Below, in pieces: positions 7,743 to 15,632 of a stretch of DNA of 64,000 nt (the stretch's first letter is position 1; each line of letters starts with the position of its first letter). The DNA is from Myxococcus stipitatus. GTDB lineage: Bacteria; Myxococcota; Myxococcia; Myxococcales; Myxococcaceae. The position numbers and the translations under genes were made by a program. The notes beneath the pieces were generated by a model, which worked only from the letters and a program-made list of their open reading frames with translations, was not told where the DNA came from and made no database searches. The stretch is taken from positions 248,001 to 312,000 of the forward strand of contig NZ_JAKCFI010000005.1 of the NCBI RefSeq assembly GCF_021412625.1, in the 5' to 3' direction.

Positions 7743-8144
7743 TCACAGCGCGCTGCAAGCCCAGACGTTGGTGGGCATGCAGTAGCAGTTGGGATTGGGG
7801 TGTCCTGGCAGACAGCAGCTTCGCGTCGCCCCCACGGGCGAGCAGGCCTTCCCCGCCAGCTGGCTACAGCGATTGTTCAGGCCGCAGAGAGGGAGGGTCG
7901 GGGGGCAGATGTTGTAGAAGCCATCGCACTCGACCGCGTCCGGGTGGACCGAGCAGGTGTTCCCTTCACACGACACCGTCGAGCCATTGGAACAGGTCTG
8001 CTCACAGCGGACGAGGGCGCTCGACGACTCCGCCAGCACCTCCGTCGCGTCGCCCGCCCCCACCTCCCCGACCGGCGCGGAACCACCACAGGCCCACAAC
8101 ACCGGGACGACGAGCACCGTCAGCACACCCAGCAAGCGCTTCAT
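7743..8144 (-). CDS. Cysteine-rich lipoprotein, unknown
   Basis: A 133-aa exported protein. MKRLLGVLTVLVVPVLWACGG is a lipoprotein signal peptide with the lipobox LWAC near residue 19. The mature part is rich in Cys (CEQTCSNGSTVSCEGNTC; CDGFYNICPPTLPLCGLNNRC; RSCCLPGHPNPNCYC), arranged like the disulphide-rich secreted proteins common in myxobacteria. The ATG at 8144 is preceded by AAGGAGA. No enzyme motif is visible. It is possibly an outer-membrane surface protein. Confidence 0.78.
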   Translation of the reverse strand: MKRLLGVLTVLVVPVLWACGGSAPVGEVGAGDATEVLAESSSALVRCEQTCSNGSTVSCEGNTCSVHPDAVECDGFYNICPPTLPLCGLNNRCSQLAGKACSPVGATRSCCLPGHPNPNCYCMPTNVWACSAL

Positions 8145-8241
8145 TGACGTGTCTCCTTGAAAGGATTGGCGTGGCATCGAATCACATCCCACGCGCATCC
8201 CGCCATGGAGCTGCACCTGCAAGTGTGTCAGGAATCACACC

Positions 8242-8778
8242 TCAGGCGCGGATCAGCTCATGGACCGGCTGGCCGTCCTGCCCCACGCCATCCAGCCTCA
8301 CGAAGTCGACCGAGAAGGGCCACGACGTCTTCACGAAGACGTGGTCCAACTGGAAGTCCCCGCGGCCACCCTTCGTCCACGCCTGGACGCGGCACTGCCC
8401 GTCCACCAGGGCGGTCGTGATGTCGATGGGGCGCGAGGGGAAGGCTCGCAGCCGGACGCGCACGCGCCACCCCTCCGCCGTGGCCTCCACGGGCTGGGCG
8501 TCCTCGAGCCCATAGACGGGCAGCTCGACGGTCAGCAGCTCCTCTTCCTCCGACTCGCCCCGCTCCAACATCCGCCAGTAGACCTGGACCGGGTTCGCCC
8601 CCACCGGGCGGCAGGCTTCGTCCGTCCGCAGGGCGTAGTGGACCTGGTTCCGGTTCTCGCTCCGGGACAGGAAGAACACGGAGGGGGCGCGGGTCCCGGG
8701 CTCGGCGGCGGAGGCCGTCCAGGCCAGGAACCCCAGCGCGAGCGCCACGAGGCGGCTGAAACCAGTCTGGAGTGACAC
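8242..8778 (-). CDS. Exported DUF4833-type protein
   Basis: A 178-aa protein starting with GTG; the signal peptide is roughly residues 1-23 (LVALALGFLAWTASA, cleavage likely after AWTASA). The mature part begins SVFFLSRSENRNQVHYALR and continues with C-x-PVGANPVQVYWRMLE and ELPVYGLEDAQPV, which I recognise as DUF4833, a family of no known function. The GTG has a G-rich Shine-Dalgarno. The longer frame starting at 9009 overlaps the amidase gene and is not used. Confidence 0.72.
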   Translation of the reverse strand: MSLQTGFSRLVALALGFLAWTASAAEPGTRAPSVFFLSRSENRNQVHYALRTDEACRPVGANPVQVYWRMLERGESEEEELLTVELPVYGLEDAQPVEATAEGWRVRVRLRAFPSRPIDITTALVDGQCRVQAWTKGGRGDFQLDHVFVKTSWPFSVDFVRLDGVGQDGQPVHELIRA

Positions 8779-8950
8779 CAGGGGCCCCCTTTCAGGGCGG
8801 AGTGACGGCGGTTGCCCGCGACGAGCGCTGGAAGGGTGAACACCTCCGGGCTCCGGAACTGTCACTCCGTGCCCCCCAGCGGCCTCGCCCTTCCTCGCCG
8901 GGACTCCACGGCGTGGGAGGTCGGGCGCGACCGTCCCAGCTCTAACGACG

Positions 8951-10750
8951 TCAGTCCACCTTCGCCACACGACGGCGGTCGCCCAGGAACTCCTCCACGC
9001 CCTGGGCAATCGCCGTGGCCACGTCGTCCTGGTAGCGGGTCGACTTGAGGCGCTCCTCCTCCTCCGCGTTGGACAGGAAGGCGGTCTCCACGAGGATGGC
9101 CGGCATCTTCACGCCGAGGAGCACGTAGAACAGCGCCTCCTTGTGCCCCAGGCCCTTGATGTCGGAGTACTTGGCGGACAGCCCCGACACGAGGCTGCGC
9201 TGCACCTGGTCGGCCAGCCGGGACGACTCCTCGGTATTCGCCTTGGTGGCCAGGTCCGCCAGGATGAACTGGAGGTCGCTGATGCCCTTCTCCGACGAAG
9301 CGTTCTCCCGCGCCGCCAGGCGGATGGAGTAGCGGTCCGCGGACGTGTTGAGCGTGTACGTCTCGATGCCGCGCAGCTTGCGGCTCACCGCCGCGTTGCA
9401 GTGGATGGAGATGAACAGGTCGCCGCGCTCGGTGTTCGCGAACTGCGCGCGGTCCTCCAGGCGGATGAAGCGATCATCCTCGCGCGTCAGCACCACCTCG
9501 AGGCCCCGCTCGCGCAGCTGGCTGGCCAGCTTCAATGAGATGGAGAGCGCGACGTCCTTCTCGCGAGTCCCCCCCTTGCCGATGGCGCCCGTGTCGTGCC
9601 CACCGTGCCCCGGGTCGATGACCACCCGGCGGACCTTGAGCCCGAGCTGCTCCGCCAGCGTCAGCTCCGCGCGGCGCGACTGCTTCGCCACCGCCTTCAA
9701 GCGGGCCTGCGCCACCTCGTCGTCCACCGGCCGGGTGATGGGCTTCGGCGGCTCGGCGGCGGCGGCCACCTTGGGGCTCGACTCGGACTTCGCCGGGGCC
9801 TCCTCGCGCGCCTTCGCCGGGGGCGCCTTCTCCGCCACCACCGCGGGCTCCACCTTCGCCGGAGCCTCCTCGCGAGCCTTCGCCGGGGGCGCCTTCTCCG
9901 CCACCGGCTCGGCGCCCTGCTTGGACTCGGAGGCCGTCGGCTTCGCCGCGACCTTCGCGTCCGCGTCGGCGGCCGGCTTCGTCGCGGCGGAGGTCTTCGA
10001 GGCGAGGGCGGCGGCCACGGCCGCGTCGAGGCTCTTCGGCTCCTCCGCCACCGGGGCCTCCGCCTTCGCCTGGGCCTCGGGGTCCAGGCGGGGAATCATG
10101 GGCGGCGGCTCGCGCGCGAGCCGCTCGATGGCCCCCACCAGCGCGGACACGGGGCGCTCGGCCTGGGCCATGGCCGTCGCCTTCTCCTCGGCCACCGGGG
10201 ACTTCGCGGGCGCGGCCGGCTTCTTCGCCGGGGCGCTCTTGGAAGGCGGCAGCGAGGCCAGCAGGGCCTTCATCTCCGCCACCTGGTCTCCCTTGCCCAC
10301 GACGGCCAGGGACTCGGTGAGGACGCGGCGCGCGTCCTCCGGATGGTCCAGGCGGTGGACGTGGATGCGCGCCAGCGCGAGCGCCGCGTCGTCCGCGAGC
10401 CGGTGCTTCGGGAAGTCGGTGCGCAGCTTGTCGTAGTCCGCGATGGCGGCCCGCAGGTCCTCCTCGACGAAGGAGATGCGGCTGAGCTCCTGGAGCAGCT
10501 CGCCCGCGGTGAAGAGCGCGTCCGGCGCGCGCGCGGACTTGGGGTGGCTGCGCGCCACCGCCTCGAACTTGCGCACCACATTGAGCCAGTGGTGCCGCAG
10601 CTTGCGCCGGGCGGCGTCGTCCTTCAGGGCGTAGTAGGCCCGGCGTGCCCCCTGGTAGGCCTCCTCCGCCTCGTCGCGCTTGCCGGCCGCACCCGTGCTC
10701 GGAGCGAGCAGCAGCAGCACGGGCAGCACGAGAGCGAGGAGACGGCGCAT
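8951..10750 (-). CDS. N-acetylmuramoyl-L-alanine amidase with TPR-like N-terminus
   Basis: A 599-aa exported zinc amidase that cleaves the amide bond between MurNAc and the stem peptide in peptidoglycan. Signal peptide: residues 1-22 (LLALVLPVLLLLAPSTGAAG). Residues about 28-170 resemble TPR/outer-membrane-assembly-type helices. Residues about 170-345 are an Ala/Lys/Pro linker with an internal repeat. The Amidase_3 domain follows: VVIDPGHGGHDTGA (zinc His, about residue 383), the Glu of TREKDVALS, LFISIHCNAA (zinc His) and ILVETAFLSN (catalytic Glu, about 553). This architecture is like AmiC-type cell-separation amidases but with a different N-terminal domain from AMIN. Confidence 0.93.
   Translation of the reverse strand: MRRLLALVLPVLLLLAPSTGAAGKRDEAEEAYQGARRAYYALKDDAARRKLRHHWLNVVRKFEAVARSHPKSARAPDALFTAGELLQELSRISFVEEDLRAAIADYDKLRTDFPKHRLADDAALALARIHVHRLDHPEDARRVLTESLAVVGKGDQVAEMKALLASLPPSKSAPAKKPAAPAKSPVAEEKATAMAQAERPVSALVGAIERLAREPPPMIPRLDPEAQAKAEAPVAEEPKSLDAAVAAALASKTSAATKPAADADAKVAAKPTASESKQGAEPVAEKAPPAKAREEAPAKVEPAVVAEKAPPAKAREEAPAKSESSPKVAAAAEPPKPITRPVDDEVAQARLKAVAKQSRRAELTLAEQLGLKVRRVVIDPGHGGHDTGAIGKGGTREKDVALSISLKLASQLRERGLEVVLTREDDRFIRLEDRAQFANTERGDLFISIHCNAAVSRKLRGIETYTLNTSADRYSIRLAARENASSEKGISDLQFILADLATKANTEESSRLADQVQRSLVSGLSAKYSDIKGLGHKEALFYVLLGVKMPAILVETAFLSNAEEEERLKSTRYQDDVATAIAQGVEEFLGDRRRVAKVD
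9788..9905. repeat. Two 52-bp direct repeats in the amidase linker
   Basis: Near-identical copies at 9788-9839 and 9854-9905 (66-bp period) encode the repeated linker peptide EKAPPAKAREEAPAK in the amidase. The copies differ at only a few, mostly synonymous, positions. Confidence 0.8.
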
Positions 10751-10834
10751 GGAGGACCTCCGTTGAACTGGGAGCTACAGGCGTGTGTCACATGCCCCCA
10801 GGTCAGCGGCAACTTTTCGCCCACCCCGGCCCCG

Positions 10835-11599
10835 TCAGCGCATCCACCCCAGCACGCTGGCGAGGTCCTGGTCGATGACGCGCGCCCAGCCCGGCTCCCG
10901 GGGGACGACCGCCGCCAGCACCTTGGTGCCGTTGCGCACCGGCGCCCGGCCCGGCCGCACGCGGGCCCGGACCTCGTTCTTGACGTCCTGTCGGAAGTAG
11001 TGGGCGGGGAAGATGACCTCGCCGCGCCCCTCCGGGAGGGGACCGTCGGGCGTCAGCCAGACCAGCGCGCCCATGCGCAGCGGCTCCACCTCCGAACGGA
11101 AGATGCGCCGCGCCTCGCGCACGAAGACGACTCCCGCCAGCAGCGCGCCTACGAGGAGCCCCCACGGAAGCCACCCTACCTTCATCGCCCGGCTCCGGGC
11201 ATACCCGGCTTCGCGGGGCCGGTCCGGGTGCCGCGGGTCCACCAGGAGCTTCACCGGGGCCCCATGGCCGAGCCCCTCTGCGTACTCGGCGGAGGTCTTC
11301 ACGTCCGTGGCCGTGTGCTCCACATCCTGGAAGACGTAGAGCACCGTCACGAAGCCCTCCGCCCCGTCACGCTCGCCCGGAGGCGGCAGCCGCTTGGCGG
11401 CCATCACGCCGTCCACTTCCTCCGCGCGGGCGATGAAGCCCTGCTCCTCCACGAAGAAGCGCCCGACCCACATGGCCCCCGCGCCCAGCACCGCCATGAA
11501 GAGCAACCCGAGGACGGCGTCGCGCGCGAGGCGCCCCACCGCTCCGGGCACCTGCGTCAGTCGCACCCTTCGAGGCGCGTGGGGGATGGCGAGCTGCAT
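10835..11599 (-). CDS. DUF3592-domain membrane protein
   Basis: A 254-aa protein with two clear membrane segments (AVLGLLFMAVLGAGAMWVG, residues about 28-48; WLPWGLLVGALLAGVVFV, about 143-161). The region between has the DUF3592 layout: conversion of a request for a 'time-varying' G-x-V-x-Y-x-F segment (FVTVLYVFQDVEHTATDVKT) and GAPVKLLVDPRHPDRPREAG, the hallmark V-x-YDPxxPxxA-like motif. The function is unknown; members often act as membrane-anchored accessory domains. The C-terminal half is soluble. It sits downstream of no clear partner, on the same strand as the amidase. Confidence 0.72.
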   Translation of the reverse strand: MQLAIPHAPRRVRLTQVPGAVGRLARDAVLGLLFMAVLGAGAMWVGRFFVEEQGFIARAEEVDGVMAAKRLPPPGERDGAEGFVTVLYVFQDVEHTATDVKTSAEYAEGLGHGAPVKLLVDPRHPDRPREAGYARSRAMKVGWLPWGLLVGALLAGVVFVREARRIFRSEVEPLRMGALVWLTPDGPLPEGRGEVIFPAHYFRQDVKNEVRARVRPGRAPVRNGTKVLAAVVPREPGWARVIDQDLASVLGWMR

Positions 11600-11651
11600 A
11601 CGTCCGCCAGCCTACACGCGTTGAGCGGGTCCGCCACCCCGCGCCCACCGC

Positions 11652-12677
11652 TCACGGAGAATCCGGCAGCCGGACCCAGACGCCCCGGAAGCGCTTGCGC
11701 GCGGGGTCCCCGAGCTTCTTGCACGCCACCCCGTCCAACGGCACCGTCCCGTCGTCGCTGAGGAGGAGGATCTCCGCCTCCGACTCCGGCGTGAAGAAGG
11801 CCTCGGGGTTGAAACCCGCCAGGTCGACCTCGCGCACGGGCACGGGCGCGTCCTCCCCGCCCTTCCACGTGAAGAGGTGGGACGTCGTCCCCCCCGCCGC
11901 GTCGCCGCTGATGAGGAGGTAGCGCCCGCGCCACCACGACATGGAGCGGATGCCCTGACCGCCCAGGTCCAACAGCCGAGGCGTCCCCACCGACGCGCGC
12001 GCCCCCTCCAGCACCATCTCCCTCGGGTTGTGCAGGGGAACCACCAGCGCCCGCCCCTCCGGGACGGGGCTCCGGAAGCCGATGAGGACGGCCGCTCCGT
12101 CCTCGGTCGCCGTCATCCCCTCGATGTTGAGTCCCCCCGGCGCCTTGGGGGCCAGGGCCTCGGCCCGCTCGAGGTGGAAGCGCGCCAGTCCGGGCGACGC
12201 GAGCAGGTCCTCCAACAACCCCATGTAGGGCCGCCCCACGACCCGGGGGCCCTCGGGCGTGCCCTCCGTGGCGAAGAAGCGCAGGCGACCGGGCGCCTTC
12301 TTCCCGGAGCTGTTGCGCCCATGGGACGTGAGCCAGAAGGACAGCGACCCCAGCTGGGTCGCCGCCTCGATGTCCGCCTCGGGGACCTTCTTCCCCGTCG
12401 CCACGAGCGCCAGCGACGGGGACAGGTCCACGCTCCGCACGGGCGGCCCGCCACGCCGGGCGTCATAGACGCGCAGGATGTTGTCCTCGTCATCCCCCAC
12501 CACGAACAGGTCCCCCGCGAGCGCCACCGCCCCCGAGGCGTCACACATCCCCTCGAAGACGAGCACGTCGCGCCCCGCGCCTCCAATGGAGGACGGAGCT
12601 CCAGCGACGGGTGACACGGCGCCACGACCCGAACAGCCCAGGACCCAGATACCGAGGACGAAGATGGCCAGCCTCAT
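11652..12677 (-). CDS. DUF3616 lipoprotein, beta-propeller-like
   Basis: A 341-aa lipoprotein. The signal is MRLAIFVLGIWVLGCSG with lipobox VLGC at about residue 15. The body fits DUF3616: FEGMCDASGAVALAGDLFVV, GDDEDNILRVYD, LGSLSFWLTSHGRNSSGK, NIEGMTATEDGAAVLIGFRS and a final LLLSDDGTVPLDG. Proteins of this kind are predicted propellers of unknown ligand. The start at 12677 was chosen because it gives a proper lipoprotein signal; the longer frame upstream lacks one. It is divergent from the next lipoprotein gene, with 257 bp between starts. Confidence 0.82.
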   Translation of the reverse strand: MRLAIFVLGIWVLGCSGRGAVSPVAGAPSSIGGAGRDVLVFEGMCDASGAVALAGDLFVVGDDEDNILRVYDARRGGPPVRSVDLSPSLALVATGKKVPEADIEAATQLGSLSFWLTSHGRNSSGKKAPGRLRFFATEGTPEGPRVVGRPYMGLLEDLLASPGLARFHLERAEALAPKAPGGLNIEGMTATEDGAAVLIGFRSPVPEGRALVVPLHNPREMVLEGARASVGTPRLLDLGGQGIRSMSWWRGRYLLISGDAAGGTTSHLFTWKGGEDAPVPVREVDLAGFNPEAFFTPESEAEILLLSDDGTVPLDGVACKKLGDPARKRFRGVWVRLPDSP

Positions 12678-12912
12678 GGCCCCTGTTCTCGTCACGAAGG
12701 GCCCGAGCCGGTAGTGGCCCGGACCGGAGTGTGGGCCTCGCGACATCCGCCGAGGACCCCGCCTGTGCGTATGGGCCGCGATGGCGACGCGGCGCCTCGC
12801 GCCCCTCAGATTCTCGCGACCCCGACTCAGGCCTCCGAGGACCCCCTCCCCCACGCGCCACCGACATCCGCCCGAACCCCTCGAAATCTCAAAACCCGAG
12901 AACAGGCCTCCT

Positions 12913-12939
12913 GATTGCAATCGCATGGGGCCCCATGCG
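12913..12939. promoter_or_regulatory. Two abutting perfect palindromes at a start codon
   Basis: GATTGCAATC (12913-12922) is a perfect 10-bp palindrome, immediately followed by the perfect 18-bp palindrome CGCATGGGGCCCCATGCG (12922-12939). The second includes the ATG start (12935-12937) of the lipoprotein gene. A regulator bound there, or an RNA hairpin hiding the start, could control translation. Function is inferred. Confidence 0.4.
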
Positions 12940-15394
12940 CACACCCTTGATCGACACCTGGACGCGCCGTATCGCCCCGCTCTTCCTCGCGGGGTTCCTC
13001 TTCACCGCTTGTGATGACGACGACCCGTCGCCGCCCGAGCCAGACGCGGGCTCGCGCCCGGACGGGGGTTCCGATGGAGGCGGAGTCCCGGACGCGGGAG
13101 GCCCGGATTCGGGCACACCGGACGCGGGCGAACCCGACGGCGGCGCGGGCGAGCAGGAGGCCTGCGCGCCGGACATGACGCGCCTGCTGCGGGAGGGAGC
13201 GTGGGACGACCGCTTCTCCATCGGCGGGGTCTCCGGCATGGATGGCCACGTCCCCCACGTCTACGACTTCGCGAAGAGCGCGTCGGGCGACCTCATCGCG
13301 GCCGGCTATTTCCGGTGGCTGGGCACGGAGCCCACGCCGCCCCTCATCCAGCGCCATGACGGCGCGTGGCGGCCCGTCGAGAGGCAGTGGCCCCACGTCA
13401 TCCCCGGCGCGGGCTTCTCCGCCGTCGCCGCCAACGACGATGGCACGCTGGCGCTGGCCACCAACGACACGTTCGGCCCGCGCTCCGGTGAAGTCTGGCT
13501 CGCGACCGAGGAGGGCACGCGCGTCATCGGCACCTTCGAGGGGTTGGTGCGCACCATGGCCTTCGTGAACGGGGAGCTGTGGGTCGCGGGCCAGCTCCAG
13601 CTCGCGGAGAACGGCGCCATCGGCCTCGCCATCTGGGATGGGAAGGGATGGAAGTTCCCCGAGGGCGGTCCGGCCGACGGGCCGGTCTACGAGCTGCTCG
13701 TGGACGGGAACACCGTCTGGGTCGGCGGCGGCTTCTCGCGAATCGGCGGCATCACGAGCAACCGGGTGGCGCGGTGGATGGGCGACTCCTGGGCGGCGTA
13801 TGACCTCCCCCTGCCGGGCAACGGCGTCTATGCGCTCGCGCTCGGCGACGACGGCACGCCCTACGCGGGAGGGACGTTCGCGTACGACTTCGCCGAAGAT
13901 GGCGTGGGCTCCATCGCCCGTTGGAACGGCTCCGCCTGGGAGATGCTCAACGAAGGCGTCAGCACGGGGCAGTTCCCCGGCGTCGTGACGGACCTCGCCT
14001 TCACGCAGGGCAAGCTCCACGTGGGCGGCTGCTTCTCGCACGTCAACGGCCGGGCCTGGACCAACCCGGACGCCATCGCCGCGAACGCGCTGGCGCGCTG
14101 GTCGCCCCAGAGCGGCTGGGAGCCCTGGCCCGCGACGTCGCTCCCCAACCGCACCGTCTGGTTCGCTCCATTCTACTGCGGTGACGAGGGCCCCAGCGCC
14201 TTCCCGTTGTGGGAGGTCCCCATCCAGCGCTTCCTCCTCGATGGCGACACCCTCCACGTCGCGGGCACCTTCCCCAGCATCGAGGGCGCGGGCTCCCAGA
14301 GCCTCGCGTCGTTCAAGGATGGAGCCTGGCACGCGGAGGGAGCGCCCTCCGGCCTGGGCCTGAGCGGCGGCGCGGACAAGCTCGCGGCGGGAGGCCCCGA
14401 GTGCGCCGTCCATGTGCTGGGCGCCATCTCCCATGCGAGCGGCGAGCGCGTCCCGCGCACGGTGTTGCGCTTCGCGGGCGACGGCTGGCAGCCGCTCGGC
14501 GAGCTCCCGTCGATGGAGTGCTCCGACCTCGAGGTGAGCGCGCGGGGCGAGGTCTTCGTCGCCTGCACGGACTGGGACGAGCCGCGCTCGCACGTGCTCA
14601 CGTGGACGGAGGGCTCGTGGCGCTCGCTCGGGGACGTGCGGGAGCACGGCTTCATCTCCGACCTGGCGCTGGATGAGCTCGGGCGTCCGTGGATCGCGAC
14701 CCAGTCCGAGGACTCCGTGCGCGTGGTCCGCTGGGACGGCGAGCGCTTCGTGATGGTCGCCGACGGCTTCGATGGCCCGGTCTCCACGCTGGCCCTGCGC
14801 CCCGAGAACCGGGACCCCGACCACCCCGCCTTCGTCGCCGCCGGCGACTTCTCCCACGTGAACCGGCTCGCGGCGACGCGCGTCGTCCATTGGAACGGCA
14901 CCCGGTTCGAGACGCTGGGGAAGGGCTCGCCCACCTCCGTCATCACCGCCACCTACGGGAAGCAGGGCATCTTCCTGAGCGCCAACGAGGAGCGCGGCGT
15001 GGACGGGTTGCCCATCCCCGGGCGCATCACGCTCGGCCACTGGAATGGCGACGAGTGGGTGGAGCTGGCGACACCGGAGCGCGGATTGCCGCCGCCGCAC
15101 AACGCCGACCAGGGCGGCGTCCACAGCTTCCGCAAGCTGGTCGCCAGCGGGGACCACCTCATCGCCACGGGCACCATCATCCCCGAGGGCCAGGGCCCGT
15201 CGCACGCCTACGTCTTCGACGGAGAGCGACTCCAGCCCATCGGCCAGGGCGTCCATGCCATCAGCGTCGACGCGGTGGCGCTGACGCGAGACGGCGTCTG
15301 GCTGGGCGGAGGAATCGCCGAGGTCGGGCGTGACGACACGCTCGTGCCGTCCGTGGGCGTGGCCCGCTTCCACCTGCCCGCGCCGACGCCGTAG
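12935..15394 (+). CDS. Large lipoprotein with propeller-type repeats
   Basis: An 819-aa exported protein. The signal (LFLAGFLFTACDD, lipobox FTAC) is followed by a low-complexity linker of PDAG/PDGG units (to about residue 70), then repeats of about 40-60 residues built on V..L.V.G..LWVGG.F......RVARW.G..W (for example NTVWVGGGFSRIGGITSNRV, GTPYAGGTFAYDFAEDG, KLHVGGCFSHVNG). This resembles the propeller repeats of Rax2-like cortical markers and delta-60 proteins. There are no catalytic residues; a surface-exposed binding or adhesion role is inferred. ATG 12935 is the first start giving a lipoprotein signal. A strong hairpin follows the stop. Confidence 0.82.
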   Translation: MRTPLIDTWTRRIAPLFLAGFLFTACDDDDPSPPEPDAGSRPDGGSDGGGVPDAGGPDSGTPDAGEPDGGAGEQEACAPDMTRLLREGAWDDRFSIGGVSGMDGHVPHVYDFAKSASGDLIAAGYFRWLGTEPTPPLIQRHDGAWRPVERQWPHVIPGAGFSAVAANDDGTLALATNDTFGPRSGEVWLATEEGTRVIGTFEGLVRTMAFVNGELWVAGQLQLAENGAIGLAIWDGKGWKFPEGGPADGPVYELLVDGNTVWVGGGFSRIGGITSNRVARWMGDSWAAYDLPLPGNGVYALALGDDGTPYAGGTFAYDFAEDGVGSIARWNGSAWEMLNEGVSTGQFPGVVTDLAFTQGKLHVGGCFSHVNGRAWTNPDAIAANALARWSPQSGWEPWPATSLPNRTVWFAPFYCGDEGPSAFPLWEVPIQRFLLDGDTLHVAGTFPSIEGAGSQSLASFKDGAWHAEGAPSGLGLSGGADKLAAGGPECAVHVLGAISHASGERVPRTVLRFAGDGWQPLGELPSMECSDLEVSARGEVFVACTDWDEPRSHVLTWTEGSWRSLGDVREHGFISDLALDELGRPWIATQSEDSVRVVRWDGERFVMVADGFDGPVSTLALRPENRDPDHPAFVAAGDFSHVNRLAATRVVHWNGTRFETLGKGSPTSVITATYGKQGIFLSANEERGVDGLPIPGRITLGHWNGDEWVELATPERGLPPPHNADQGGVHSFRKLVASGDHLIATGTIIPEGQGPSHAYVFDGERLQPIGQGVHAISVDAVALTRDGVWLGGGIAEVGRDDTLVPSVGVARFHLPAPTP

Positions 15395-15395
15395 C

Positions 15396-15431
15396 GCCTG
15401 CTCGCGCGTGGCCTGTGTCGCGCGAGCAGGC
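15396..15431 (+). terminator. Perfect 13-bp hairpin after the lipoprotein gene
   Basis: GCCTGCTCGCGCG (15396-15408) and CGCGCGAGCAGGC (15419-15431) pair exactly around a 10-nt loop, starting 2 bp after the stop codon. No T-run follows, as is common in very GC-rich genomes. Confidence 0.65.
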
Positions 15432-15632
15432 CACGCCCGCGCGGACCTTCGTCCCCGCGCCTGGGCACGCCGAGCGCCGGGGGGCACCCATGTCGCGGGC
15501 CTCGTGGCGCTGCCACTGGCGACCCGGAGACGGCGCGCCAGCAGCTCACCGCGATGCCGAGGCACACGCCACCGTCGTGGCACTCCATGACGGTGGCGTC
15601 AGGCGTGGACCTCCCGGCGGCGCCCGCCCGCC

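Noticed and set aside
8779..9009. N-terminal extension of the DUF4833 gene
   Set aside because: It overlaps the amidase 3' end, is low complexity and would bury the signal peptide; GTG 8778 is the sensible start.
12827..15583. 918-codon minus frame opposite the propeller lipoprotein
   Set aside because: No signal, no motif, Arg/Gly/Asp low complexity; the plus-strand lipoprotein explains the region.
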